A stretch of DNA of 43,450 nucleotides, taken from NCBI GenBank assembly GCA_002753185.1, contig PDZX01000033.1:1-43450 (forward strand). Reading direction: 5' to 3'. How positions within the stretch are numbered: position 1 is the first letter of the stretch; each line of letters opens with the position of its first letter. A model generated the notes under the pieces. That model saw nothing but the letters and a program-made list of their open reading frames with translations, searched no databases and was not told the origin of the DNA. A program made the position numbers and the translations under genes. Positions 1 to 10,657 of this stretch are shown in pieces. The DNA is from Magnetococcales bacterium WMHbin3. Lineage in GTDB: Bacteria > Pseudomonadota > Magnetococcia > Magnetococcales > Magnetaquicoccaceae.

Positions 1-1170
1 AAAAAAAATCCTGCCATTTCCACCTCCCGCATCCAACGTGATCAATGGCGGATAGTCTACCACATCATGCGGCGGTTGTCCTCATTCTGCGACAGGCTCT
101 ACGTATCGCCCGATTTCCGCAAACACTCCATCAATGGCTTTGTCGAGCCTTTGCTGGCCCGGCACGACAAGAGCCAGGTCGAGGTGTACGCCTATGCCGA
201 TCTGGCTGCGGAGGACGAGGTGACGCTGCGCTACAGGCAACACGCGGACGTCTGGGTGGCTGCCAGAGGCATGACGGACGCGGCCTTGGCGGAACGGATC
301 CGCGCGGATGGCATCGACATTCTCGTCGATCTGGGGGGACACACCGCCAACCATCGGCTGGGGGTGTTCGCCCGCAAGCCCGCGCCGGTTTCGGTGACCT
401 GGCAGTATGGCTTCACGATCGGGGTGTCGGCGATCGATCATCACCTGACCGACTGGCTGGCCGCGCCTGCGGGCAGCGAGGCGTTTTTCCTGGAGCGGCC
501 CTGGCGTCTCGACGTGCCGGCATTGGTCTATCGACCGTCCCCGGAGATGGGGGAGGTCGCGCCGCTGCCCGCCCTGGAGCGGGGCTATTGCACGTTCGGC
601 AGCTTTGGCCGTTCCATCCGCATCCATTACCGGGTCGTCCGGGTGTGGGCCGCCATCCTGCGGCGGCTGCCGGAGGCGCGCCTGATGATCTACAGTGGCG
701 ATTTCCGGGAGGACGCGGCGCGCAAGCGCGTGCTGGAGGCGTTCGCCGGGCACGGCATCGCGCCGGAACGGCTGGAGGTCGGCTACTGCTCGCCGCAATG
801 GGATACGTTGCGGCGGATGGACATCTGTCTGGACTGCTTTCCGTACAACTCCGGCATCACCCTGGTGGAAGGCCTGTGCCTGGGTATTCCCGCCGTCTCC
901 ATGGAGGAGCGCGTCACCGGAAACGGAGGGGGCGCCATGATGTTGCGCGCCATCGGGCATCCCGAATGGGTCGCCCGCACCGAAGAGGAGTACGTGGAAA
1001 AGGCGGTGGCCATGGCTGGCGATCTCCCCGCGCTCGCCCGGCTGCGCGCCGACCTGCGCCAGACCCTGGAGCAAAGCCCACTGATGGACGAGGTCGGCTT
1101 CGCCCGCAAGGTGGAGGGGGCCTATCGGGAGATGTGGCGCGCGTGGTGCCGGCGCGTCAATCCTCGATGA
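1..1170 (+). CDS. SPINDLY/OGT-like glycosyltransferase (GT41), 5'-partial
   Basis: The frame is open from the first base, so the gene probably begins outside the window; the first ATG is at 67 but has no ribosome binding site. The visible part matches the catalytic region of bacterial GT41 proteins, which move a sugar from a UDP-sugar to protein Ser/Thr. Numbered from that ATG, motifs in order are YVSPDFRKHS (about residue 12), DILVDLGGHTA (about 88), PAPVSVTW (about 108), GSFGR at the start of the second lobe, and FPYNSGITLVEGLCLGIP near residue 260. The N-terminal TPR repeats usual in this family are not visible. The usual glycines before YVSPDF are missing, so the 5' part may be rearranged or cut by a contig edge. 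The substrate is unknown; flagellin or surface proteins are typical for relatives. It ends 14 bp inside the convergent zinc-ribbon gene. Confidence 0.75.
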   Translation, partial: KKNPAISTSRIQRDQWRIVYHIMRRLSSFCDRLYVSPDFRKHSINGFVEPLLARHDKSQVEVYAYADLAAEDEVTLRYRQHADVWVAARGMTDAALAERIRADGIDILVDLGGHTANHRLGVFARKPAPVSVTWQYGFTIGVSAIDHHLTDWLAAPAGSEAFFLERPWRLDVPALVYRPSPEMGEVAPLPALERGYCTFGSFGRSIRIHYRVVRVWAAILRRLPEARLMIYSGDFREDAARKRVLEAFAGHGIAPERLEVGYCSPQWDTLRRMDICLDCFPYNSGITLVEGLCLGIPAVSMEERVTGNGGGAMMLRAIGHPEWVARTEEEYVEKAVAMAGDLPALARLRADLRQTLEQSPLMDEVGFARKVEGAYREMWRAWCRRVNPR

Positions 1171-1446
1171 TGTCCCCCCGCAGGGCTGCCCGGTGGCCGA
1201 CCGGCAATACCCCCTCGTCGCCGTCCTCCGGGTTGTAGAAGGCCCGCACCGAGCCGACGCGGCGCATGGTGTTGTAGAGCGAATCCCACCCCTTGACGAA
1301 CATCGGGCAGTCGTCGTTGAAACAGACCAGCATCACGTCACTGGTGAACCCCATGCCGTCCCCGGTGAAATTATGCCCCCCCGCCGCCCATTTCTTCATG
1401 GGGACCTGACAATGGGGACACTCCTTGTTCCATTGATTCTTGATTC

Positions 1447-1450
<4 letters not shown>
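1157..1450 (-). CDS. Small zinc-ribbon protein coupled to alaS
   Basis: A 97-residue soluble protein with two cysteine pairs, CPHC (residues 11-14) and CFNDDC (about 43-48), which would form a zinc ribbon. The C-terminus is acidic. The family is not one I can name. Its ATG overlaps the alaS stop in an ATGA arrangement, so it is probably translated by coupling as the last gene of the flhB-recX-alaS-zinc-ribbon run. The 3' end overlaps the convergent GT41 gene by 14 bp. No function is assigned. A structural or nucleic-acid-binding role is possible but not shown. Confidence 0.7.
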
Positions 1451-4095
<2,645 letters not shown>

Positions 4096-4108
4096 CATGA
4101 CCTCACTT

Positions 4109-4588
4109 TCATTCACCAATGGACCAATGAGAACCGTAAAAAGCATGCGCTGGCAACAGCGCCGCGATGATCCCGGCGTCGAATCCCCGGCGGGCCAGGA
4201 AATCATGACGCCGTTTCCACTCCCGCGCATCCTGGGGCGGGGTCTCGCCGAACCGCCTGCCCAGGAGCCGTTGGGCGGCGCGCAGGGTCTCCTCCTCGTC
4301 CGGCAGGTCGGTCATGACCTCCTGAACGATGGCGGAATCGATTCCCAGGCGGGTCAACTCCGCTTGCACCCGCCGCGCCCCGTGCCCCTGTTCGAGGCGG
4401 TAGCGGGCGCGGGATGCGGCGAAGGCGGCGTCGTCCAGGTAGCCGAGTTCCCGGCAGCGGGCCAGCGCCCGTTCCACGGCTTCCGGGGGTGCGCCGGTTT
4501 CGCGCAGGCGGCGGGCGAGTTCCCGTTCCCCGTGGGAGCGGCGGGCCAGCCAGCGCAGCGCCTGTTCATAAACCGATTGATCGTTCAA
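4109..4588 (-). CDS. recX: Regulatory protein RecX
   Basis: A 159-residue RecX-family protein, a modulator that limits RecA filament growth. It consists of tandem three-helix repeats: YEQALRWLARRSHGERELARRL at the N-terminus (quoted in part, residues about 6-27), then ELGYLDDAAFA and the basic repeat ending ARRGFDAGIIAALL. I chose TTG at 4588, which overlaps the flhB stop as TTGA and gives a normal family length; no suitable ATG lies nearby. The open frame continues far upstream, but only as a shadow of flhB. recX before alaS is a common proteobacterial order; recA, often the gene before recX, is replaced here by flhB. Confidence 0.88.
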   Translation of the reverse strand: MNDQSVYEQALRWLARRSHGERELARRLRETGAPPEAVERALARCRELGYLDDAAFAASRARYRLEQGHGARRVQAELTRLGIDSAIVQEVMTDLPDEEETLRAAQRLLGRRFGETPPQDAREWKRRHDFLARRGFDAGIIAALLPAHAFYGSHWSIGE

Positions 4589-5682
4589 CGGGGGCCGGCG
4601 CTCAAGTAGTTTCTGCTGGCGCGCGAGCGCAGGCCATAGACGTAAGCCAGGACTTCGGCCACGGCCTTGAACAGTTCCGGCGGGATCGTGCGGTCCAGGT
4701 CCACGTCCTTGAAGATGGCGCGGGCCAGGGGGGGATTTTCCACGATGGGGACGCCGTTGGTGCGCGCCACCTCCCGGATCCGTTCCGCCACGCGGCCGCG
4801 CCCCTTGGCGCTGAGCTTGGGCGCGCTCATTTTCCCTTGTTGATAGAGCAGGGCGACGGCGAAATGGGTCGGGTTGGTGATGACCACGTCGGCCTTGGGG
4901 ACTTCGGCCATCATGCGGCGTTGGGCCATTTCGCGCTGGATCTGGCGGATGCGGCTCTTGACCAGGGGATCGCCTTCCATTTGTTTCAGTTCGTCTTTGA
5001 CCTCCTGCTTGGTCATGCGCAGCGCCTTGATGTGTTCGTGTTTCTGGTACAGGAAGTCCAGCAGGGCGATGGCCAGGAAGACCAGGGTGACCCGCCAGAG
5101 CACATCCAGGGCGCTTTGTCCCAGGGAGGCGGCCACCTGTTCGAGGGTGGTGTCGGTGAGGCCCATGATTTCGCGCATGTTGCCGGTGATGGACCAGTAG
5201 ACCACCAGGGAGATCACCGTCATCTTGAAGATCGACTTGACCAGGTCGATCAGGGAGCGCATGGAGAAGAGTCGCCGGAATCCTTCCAGGGGATTGATCT
5301 TGGAGAGTTTGGGAATCAGGGGTTCGATGCTGATCAGGAAGCCGTTCTGGATCACCGAGGAGAAGATGGCCATGGCGAAGAAGACCAGGAGAAAGGGGGC
5401 CATGTCCACGAGCATGTTGACGAGGATGCCGTTGAGCAGGAAGGCGGCCCCGGCCGGGGTGAGGTCGTCGCTGATCGCGCCGCCGAGGAAGAAGCGCAAT
5501 TTGGCCTGGAACGCGGCCCACAGGGTGGGGCCGTGAAACAGGAACAGGCCGGTGGCTCCCAGCAGGAGGAAGGCGGTGGAGACCTCGCGGGAGTTGGAGA
5601 CCTGTCCTTTGTTTCTGGCGTCGCCGAGGCGTTTCCCGGTGGGGTCCTCGGTTTTGGATTCCTTGTCGCTGTCTTCTGCCAT
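4585..5682 (-). CDS. flhB: Flagellar export switch protein FlhB
   Basis: A 365-residue inner-membrane component of the flagellar type III export gate, which switches substrate from rod/hook to filament proteins. The N-terminus has the typical SDKESKTEDPTGKRLGDAR segment, followed by four hydrophobic helices between about residues 35 and 215. The cytoplasmic domain contains the autocleavage site NPTH (about residue 266), inside the family signature KADVVITNPTHFAVAL. Length and order are normal, and the protein looks intact. No other flagellar gene is in the window, so flhB stands apart from the main flagellar clusters and is co-oriented and overlapping with recX. A strong hairpin just upstream (5704-5731) separates it from the PAP2/YbhB pair. 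Confidence 0.96.
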   Translation of the reverse strand: MAEDSDKESKTEDPTGKRLGDARNKGQVSNSREVSTAFLLLGATGLFLFHGPTLWAAFQAKLRFFLGGAISDDLTPAGAAFLLNGILVNMLVDMAPFLLVFFAMAIFSSVIQNGFLISIEPLIPKLSKINPLEGFRRLFSMRSLIDLVKSIFKMTVISLVVYWSITGNMREIMGLTDTTLEQVAASLGQSALDVLWRVTLVFLAIALLDFLYQKHEHIKALRMTKQEVKDELKQMEGDPLVKSRIRQIQREMAQRRMMAEVPKADVVITNPTHFAVALLYQQGKMSAPKLSAKGRGRVAERIREVARTNGVPIVENPPLARAIFKDVDLDRTIPPELFKAVAEVLAYVYGLRSRASRNYLSAGPR

Positions 5683-5703
5683 GTCTCAACCATCGATGCA
5701 AAC

Positions 5704-5731
5704 GCGCCCGCGAGGAGGGTCCTGCGGGCGC
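5704..5731 (-). terminator. Hairpin between ybhB-like gene and flhB
   Basis: A perfect 8-bp GC stem (GCGCCCGC/GCGGGCGC) continues through one unpaired G into AGGA/TCCT, giving about 12 bp and a GGG loop. On the minus strand it follows the YbhB-like stop by about 20 bases and precedes the flhB start by about 20. Only a short T run follows, so it may terminate weakly or act in the flhB leader. Confidence 0.5.
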
Positions 5732-5750
5732 ATTCATGATAGTCGCTTTT

Positions 5751-6311
5751 TCAGCGTCCGTACAGTCCGGTCAAGGTGGCCTTGTCGAGGGAGTTGGCGT
5801 TGACCAGGAAGCCCACCAGGGCGGCGGAGGCGCCGGGCTGGACCGGGAGTTTTTCCAGTTTGAGGGCATGGATGGTGAAGTGGTAGCGATGGGGTTTGTC
5901 GCCCTGGGGTGGGCAGGGGCCGCCCCAGCCCGGAGCGCCGAAGTCGGTGATGTGCTGGACCGATCCCCTGGGCATGGCGGAGCCGTCCGGGGCGCCTGCG
6001 CCCTGGGGCAGGGAGGAGGCCGAGGCGGGGATGTCGTAGGCCAGCCAGTGCCACCAGCCAGCGCCTCCGGTGGGGGCGTCGGGGTCATGGACGAGCAGGG
6101 CGAAGCTTTTGGTTTCGGCGGGCGCCCCCTTCCATGCCAGGGCCGGGGAGCGGTTGCCCCCTTCGCAGCCGAACCCCTTGTAGACGAAGGCGTGGCCGAT
6201 GGTGGCGTTGGATTGGATGTCGGGGCTGGTCAGTTCCATGGCTTGCGCCGTGCCGGCAAGGGTCAGCGTGGCGGCGGCGAGCAGCGCGAGGAGGGGTTTT
6301 GCAAGGGTCAT
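5751..6311 (-). CDS. Secreted PEBP/YbhB-family protein
   Basis: A 186-residue member of the phosphatidylethanolamine-binding-protein superfamily, bacterial YbhB/YbcL branch. Residues 1-24 form a Sec signal peptide ending in AQA, so the protein is probably periplasmic. Family signatures are SPALAWKGAP, DPDAPTGGAGWWHWL and the late PHRYHFTIHAL segment, which form the ligand pocket. The physiological ligand is not known for bacterial members. ATG at 6311 has AGGAG six bases upstream and overlaps the PAP2 stop as ATGA, so the two are co-translated. The much longer frame to 6956 is a shadow of the PAP2 gene. Confidence 0.9.
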   Translation of the reverse strand: MTLAKPLLALLAAATLTLAGTAQAMELTSPDIQSNATIGHAFVYKGFGCEGGNRSPALAWKGAPAETKSFALLVHDPDAPTGGAGWWHWLAYDIPASASSLPQGAGAPDGSAMPRGSVQHITDFGAPGWGGPCPPQGDKPHRYHFTIHALKLEKLPVQPGASAALVGFLVNANSLDKATLTGLYGR

Positions 6312-6880
6312 GGTGTGCTCCTGGTGTCTGGAGGGAGGAGAGTTTCGAATCGGCTGGCGACGCTTTTCCAGGTCAGCCGAACCGCGAGATGGGCGAGGAG
6401 GGCCACGGCGATGGCGCCGAGCATGTCCATGGGGAAGTGGACCCCCAGGAAGATGCGCGCCCAGGCCACGGCCAGGCCGGTGACCAGGACGAGGAGTCCG
6501 GCGCGGGGCATTTTGTTGCAAAATATTGAAAAACCCACGGCCATGAACGCCGTCATGTGGTTGCTGGGAAAGGAGGAACTGGGGGAGTGTTGCAGCCAGG
6601 CGTTGCCGAGGCCGATGACGAACGGGCGCGGATGGTGCCAGAAGTGGCGGATCGTCAGGCTCATCCCCAGGGCGAGGATCAGGACCAGGCCGGTGCGGAT
6701 GACCAGCAGGCGTTGTTGCCGATCCCCCCGGAAGGCCATCAGCAGGAGGATGGCGGGCAAGAGCAGGACCGTCCCCTCGGCGATGCCCACCGCGAGGCGG
6801 ATCAGCCACTCCGGGGTGCCGGTCCCGCCATTGATGTGCAGGAACCAGGCATGATTGAGGGCTTCGAGTTCTTGCATCAT
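6308..6880 (-). CDS. PAP2-family membrane phosphatase (BcrC/YbjG-like)
   Basis: An integral membrane phosphatase of the PAP2 superfamily with about five or six hydrophobic helices. The three catalytic blocks are present: a KX6RP-like RHFWHHPRP (Arg for the leading Lys), PSNH in SFPSNHMTA, and ARIFLGVHFPMD with the last catalytic His. The best match is the undecaprenyl-diphosphate phosphatase type that recycles the lipid carrier for peptidoglycan and O-antigen; lipid-phosphate phosphatases of other kinds are possible. The frame extends to 6907, but ATG at 6880 (or 6877) lies behind GGAG with good spacing. First gene of a two-gene unit with the YbhB-like gene. Confidence 0.85.
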   Translation of the reverse strand: MMQELEALNHAWFLHINGGTGTPEWLIRLAVGIAEGTVLLLPAILLLMAFRGDRQQRLLVIRTGLVLILALGMSLTIRHFWHHPRPFVIGLGNAWLQHSPSSSFPSNHMTAFMAVGFSIFCNKMPRAGLLVLVTGLAVAWARIFLGVHFPMDMLGAIAVALLAHLAVRLTWKSVASRFETLLPPDTRSTP

Positions 6881-6992
6881 CGCGATGGCTCCATATGTTG
6901 CATGCATCCGTTGGGCTTGTCTTGATCAGGATAAAGCGGGCGCGGCTAGGATGCAAGATGATACGAATCCAGGGGTAAATGGGCGATTGTTC

Positions 6993-7022
6993 TTGACAGG
7001 CATGCCATGGGGCGGATAGAAT
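6993..7022 (+). promoter_or_regulatory. Sigma-70-like promoter upstream of the AT-rich pseudogene
   Basis: TTGACA at 6993-6998 and TAGAAT at 7017-7022 are separated by 18 bases. The transcript would start near 7030 and read into the pseudogene at 7095. A second TATAAT at 7060-7065 has no clear -35 box. Confidence 0.45.
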
Positions 7023-7094
7023 GCATGCGTGTCAATCGGTCTAAAGTCGAAGTTGTCATTATAATTAATAAGTAATCTAACGTTGGAGATGTTT

Positions 7095-7751
7095 ATGTCT
7101 TTATTTAATGTTATTAATTGCTTGAGTCTTTCTCAAGATGGTCCTGTAAATTCCAAATCTATATCGTGCATTGTCAGCAGGGGGATATGGATGGTGCACG
7201 TGGTCCTTATTGCTTGATGATGTCTATGGTAATGTTGAATATGATTAGTAAAAATGATTTGCCATTGATAGATAAAAGGTATAATGCAGGTCGATTTTTT
7301 GCTGCATTGGATGGTCTTCCTGGATTAATAAGAAATGGAACAACTGTTGATGATTTAGCAGTATTGGCAAAACAATTCTCTAAAGCTAGAATTCATACAG
7401 ACCAATTTGGCGTGAAAAATCTATATGATCGCCTAAATGGTTATAGATAATAATTTGCCAGTTATTGTTAATTTATTTGGTAGTAATTTGAATCACTTTT
7501 CGGTTGTGGTTGGAAAAGAAATCGATGGTCATGGCAAAACAATAAAATTTATTCTATTGGATCCTGGTTATCCAAATCCGATTATGTTAAGTTGGAATGC
7601 GATTATTGAACTCAATGCTCAGAAAGGGCCATTTCCGCATATTTATTGGCCTGCAAATAGATTGTATAGCATTTTTGGCGACACAATAGTAAAATCAAAA
7701 ATTCGAATAAAGGGAGGACTGGCCGTCTCAAGCGAGCCGTTCCTTTCTTAA
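7095..7751 (+). pseudogene. C39/papain-like cysteine peptidase remnant, two frameshifts
   Basis: An AT-rich coding stretch, unlike its GC-rich neighbours. ATG at 7095 has GGAG six bases upstream, but its frame stops after about 40 codons. The coding signal moves to another frame (about 7150-7450, containing CQQGDMDGARGPYCLMM). It then returns to the first frame for the last 105 codons (7437-7751), with LNHFSVVVG and FILLDPGYP. The two shifts compensate, giving about 218 residues if corrected. The pattern of a DGxxGxY-type first block, then HFSVVVG and LLDPG, resembles C39-like peptidases with Cys and His catalytic residues. An Arg (CGT) sits where many relatives have Cys (TGT). Sequencing errors could explain the shifts; the family call is tentative. 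Confidence 0.5.
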
Positions 7752-7787
7752 TTTATGTAACTGAGTCTACACGCTGGAGAAGTCGCC

Positions 7788-8363
7788 ATGAGTCATGCCG
7801 TCCTCACCATCGACGATGTCTGGAGCCTGTTCCGGGAAACGGATCGCATGATCCAGGAGTTGGCGCGCCGCCAGGAGGAAACGGATCGTCAGATGCGGGT
7901 AACGGATCGTCAGATCAAGGATATCGGACGGCAGATCGGCAATTTGGGCGGTCGTTGGGGTGAGTTCGTCGAGGGGTTCATCGCTCCGGCTTGCGAAACC
8001 CTCTTCGCCGAGCGGGGGATTCCCGTGCATCGGGTCTCCACGCGCGTCAAGGCGCGCAGCCTGGACGGCACGCACCACATGGAGATCGATCTGCTGGTGG
8101 ACAACACGGACAGCATCGTGTTCGGGGAAGTGAAAAGCCGTCTGACCATGGAGGATGTCCGCCACCATCTGGAGCGCATGGTCGCGTTCAAGAGGGACTA
8201 CCTGACCAACCCGGCGATCCGGGTCATGGGCGTCGTGGCCGGGATCAACGTGGACGACCGCGCGCTGGCGTTGGCCATCCGGGAGGGGCTGTTTGTGCTC
8301 GTACAATCCGGCGAAAACGTCAAATTCGCCAACGAACCGGATTTTTCTCCAAGAATCCTGTAA
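7788..8363 (+). CDS. DUF3782-like protein, PD-(D/E)XK nuclease fold
   Basis: A 191-residue protein with an N-terminal coiled coil built on a repeated TDRQ unit (ETDRQMRVTDRQIKDIGRQI). A C-terminal domain follows with EIDLLVDN and, 12-15 residues on, VFGEVKSRL. The D...ExK spacing is that of PD-(D/E)XK nucleases, as in the DUF3782 family found in many copies in cyanobacteria and some proteobacteria. Nuclease activity is inferred, not shown, for the family. ATG at 7788 has GGAG eight bases upstream. The gene has normal GC content, unlike the pseudogene directly before it. Confidence 0.75.
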   Translation: MSHAVLTIDDVWSLFRETDRMIQELARRQEETDRQMRVTDRQIKDIGRQIGNLGGRWGEFVEGFIAPACETLFAERGIPVHRVSTRVKARSLDGTHHMEIDLLVDNTDSIVFGEVKSRLTMEDVRHHLERMVAFKRDYLTNPAIRVMGVVAGINVDDRALALAIREGLFVLVQSGENVKFANEPDFSPRIL

Positions 8364-8375
8364 TTTTTCAATAAT

Positions 8376-10172
8376 TTACTGTTTTTGCTCCAACATCTCC
8401 CACCGTTGATACGCCGTGGCCAACTCCTCCTCCAGGGCAGTCAGGCGGGCGTTGTCCAGAGCAATCCGGTCGGGCGGCTGGCGATAATAGGCCGGATCGG
8501 CCATGGCGTCGTGCAGAGTTTTTTGCTCTTCCTCCAGCGTCTCGATGCGGGTCGGCAGCTCTTCCAGTTCGCGGCGCTCCCGGAAGGTCAGGCCGGCGGG
8601 TTTGGCGGGCGCGGGCCGGGGGGCGGGCTTCTTCTCCGGGGCCGGACGGCTCTCGGCCACCGGCGGGGGGGGGCGCTGCGCCAGCCAGTCGTCATAACCG
8701 CCCGCATACTCCCGGATCAGGCCGGGCGCCTCCTCGAAGACCAGACAACCGGTCACCACGTTGTTCAAAAAGGCCCGGTCGTGACTGACCAGCAGCAACG
8801 TGCCGGGATAGTTGCCCAGCAGCTCCTCCAGCAGCTCCAGGGTCTCGGCGTCCAGGTCGTTGGTCGGTTCGTCCAGCACCAGCATGTTGGAGGGCATCAG
8901 AAACAGCTTGGCCAGCAACAGCCGGTTGCGCTCCCCGCCGGACAACACCCGCACCGGCGTGCGCGCCCGATCCGGGGTGAAGAGGAAATCCTGCAAATAG
9001 CCGATGATGTGGCGGCTCTCCCCCCCGTGCGTCACCATGACCCGGCCATTGGCCACGTTGTCCGCCACGCTCTTGTCCTCCTCCAGTCCGGCGCGCAGCT
9101 GGTCGAAATAGGCCACCTCCAGATTGGTCCCCAACCGGATCGATCCGGAGGCGGGCGACAAATGGCCCAGCAGCAGATTCAACAGGGTGGTCTTGCCGCA
9201 ACCGTTGGGACCGATGATCCCCACCTTGTCGCCCCGCTGAATCACCGTGGAGAAATTTTTGATGAAATCGGTGTCGCCGTAACGGTAGCCCACCCCATCG
9301 GCCACCACCACCAGCTTGCCGGAACGCTCGGCGCCCTCGGCCCGCATGGTCACCCGGCCCTCCCGCTCCCGGCGCGCCTTGCGCTCCAGACGCATCCGCT
9401 CCAGGGCGCGCACCCGCCCCTCATTGCGGGTGCGGCGGGCCTTGATCCCCTGCCGGATCCACGTCTCCTCCTGGGCCAGCCGCTTGTCGAACAGGGCGTT
9501 GCTGGTGGCCTCGGACTCCAGGGCGGCATCCTTGCGCTGGCGATAGAGGGCGTAACTGCCCGGCCAGTCGGTCAGTCGGCCCCGGTCCAGCTCCAGGATC
9601 CGGGTGGCCAGGCGGTCGAGGAACATCCGGTCGTGGGTCACGAACAGCACCGCGCCCCGGTACTCCCGCAGGATCCCCTCCAGCCGCTCGATGGCCGCCA
9701 GGTCCAGGTGGTTGGTCGGTTCGTCGAGCAACAGCAGATCCGGCTCCTCCGCCAGGGCGCAGGCCAGCATCGTCCGCCGCTTCAGCCCCCCGGACAAGGC
9801 GGCGAACGGTTCCTCCCCCGGCACTCCGAAACCGGTGAGAAAAACCTCCAGCCGGGTTCGGAACTCCCACTGGCGCGAGGCATCCGGATCGGCGCGCGCA
9901 AACCACGCCATCGCCGCCTCCAGGGCCGTCCCCGCGAGATGGCCGGGAACCGCCTGCTCCAGTCCCGCCACCGTGATCCCCTTGGCGCGGATCACCTCCC
10001 CGCTGTCGGGTTGCAGTTGTCCGGCCAGCAACCGCAGCAGCGTCGATTTCCCGGAACCGTTGCGTCCCACCAGACAGATCCGTTCCCCGCGCTCCAGGGA
10101 AAATCCCACATCCTCCAGAACCGCAGGGCCTCCGAAGGTCACCTTGACGTTGCGTGTGCCGATTAATGCCAT
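8376..10172 (-). CDS. uup: ABC-F ATPase Uup
   Basis: A 598-residue soluble ABC-F protein with two ATPase cassettes and no membrane segment. Cassette 1 has GRNGSGKST, LSGGLKRR and LLLLDEPTNHLD. Cassette 2 has GPNGCGKTT, LSGGERNR and MLVLDEPTNDLD. The ABC-F linker with the Arg/Lys-rich helix lies between them. After a proline/alanine-rich hinge, the last 70 residues form the coiled coil that marks Uup (FRERRELEELPTRIETLEEE). Uup binds ribosomes and DNA and is linked to transposon excision and ribosome function in E. coli. It is divergent from the DUF3301 operon, with a 92-bp gap. Confidence 0.9.
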   Translation of the reverse strand: MALIGTRNVKVTFGGPAVLEDVGFSLERGERICLVGRNGSGKSTLLRLLAGQLQPDSGEVIRAKGITVAGLEQAVPGHLAGTALEAAMAWFARADPDASRQWEFRTRLEVFLTGFGVPGEEPFAALSGGLKRRTMLACALAEEPDLLLLDEPTNHLDLAAIERLEGILREYRGAVLFVTHDRMFLDRLATRILELDRGRLTDWPGSYALYRQRKDAALESEATSNALFDKRLAQEETWIRQGIKARRTRNEGRVRALERMRLERKARREREGRVTMRAEGAERSGKLVVVADGVGYRYGDTDFIKNFSTVIQRGDKVGIIGPNGCGKTTLLNLLLGHLSPASGSIRLGTNLEVAYFDQLRAGLEEDKSVADNVANGRVMVTHGGESRHIIGYLQDFLFTPDRARTPVRVLSGGERNRLLLAKLFLMPSNMLVLDEPTNDLDAETLELLEELLGNYPGTLLLVSHDRAFLNNVVTGCLVFEEAPGLIREYAGGYDDWLAQRPPPPVAESRPAPEKKPAPRPAPAKPAGLTFRERRELEELPTRIETLEEEQKTLHDAMADPAYYRQPPDRIALDNARLTALEEELATAYQRWEMLEQKQ

Positions 10173-10264
10173 GTCCGTTGAAAAAACCTGTTTGAAAGGG
10201 TTGCCAATCGGTTATGATACGTCAATTCATGGAATTGGGAAATTCTTTTTGCCGGGGCGCCCGC

Positions 10265-10657
10265 ATGGACGATTGGCATGGTTTGTTTTTGCTGCTGGCG
10301 CTGGCCCTGTTCTGGTATCTTGCCATGGGCGCGCGGGAGCAGGTCCTGGATCTGGTGCGCCGGACCTGCGCCGAATTGGAGGTCCATTGGCTGGACGAGA
10401 GCGTCAGCCTGGTCTCCCTGAAGCCGCGACGGGATGGGAGTGGCCGCTGGCGCGTGTGCCGGGTCTACGGCTTCCGCTATCTGGATGCGCACTCGCGCAT
10501 CCGGGAGGGGGAGGTGGTCCGGATGGGCGCGCGGCTGCATGTTCTGCTTCCGGATCCGGCCGGCGCGGATGGATCGTCGATGGTGTTCGAGTTGCCACAA
10601 GCAAAGGAGGGAGTGCCATGCGCTTCTTGTTCTGGGGGGAAAAGGTATCCTGGCTGA
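10265..10657 (+). CDS. DUF3301-type membrane-anchored protein
   Basis: About 130 residues with one N-terminal hydrophobic helix (GLFLLLALALFWYLAMG), then a small domain with AREQVLDLVRRTC and GRWRVCRVYGFRY, which resemble DUF3301. Function unknown; anchored to the inner membrane by sequence. The frame could begin at an ATG at 10214, but the shorter start matches the usual DUF3301 N-terminus; neither has a strong ribosome binding site. The tail overlaps the next gene by 40 bp, so its C-terminal residues may be unconserved. Confidence 0.65.
   Translation: MDDWHGLFLLLALALFWYLAMGAREQVLDLVRRTCAELEVHWLDESVSLVSLKPRRDGSGRWRVCRVYGFRYLDAHSRIREGEVVRMGARLHVLLPDPAGADGSSMVFELPQAKEGVPCASCSGGKRYPG

Noticed and set aside
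4414..5739. A 441-codon plus-strand frame over recX and flhB
   Set aside because: Low-complexity Gly/His/Asp-rich translation opposite well-supported genes.
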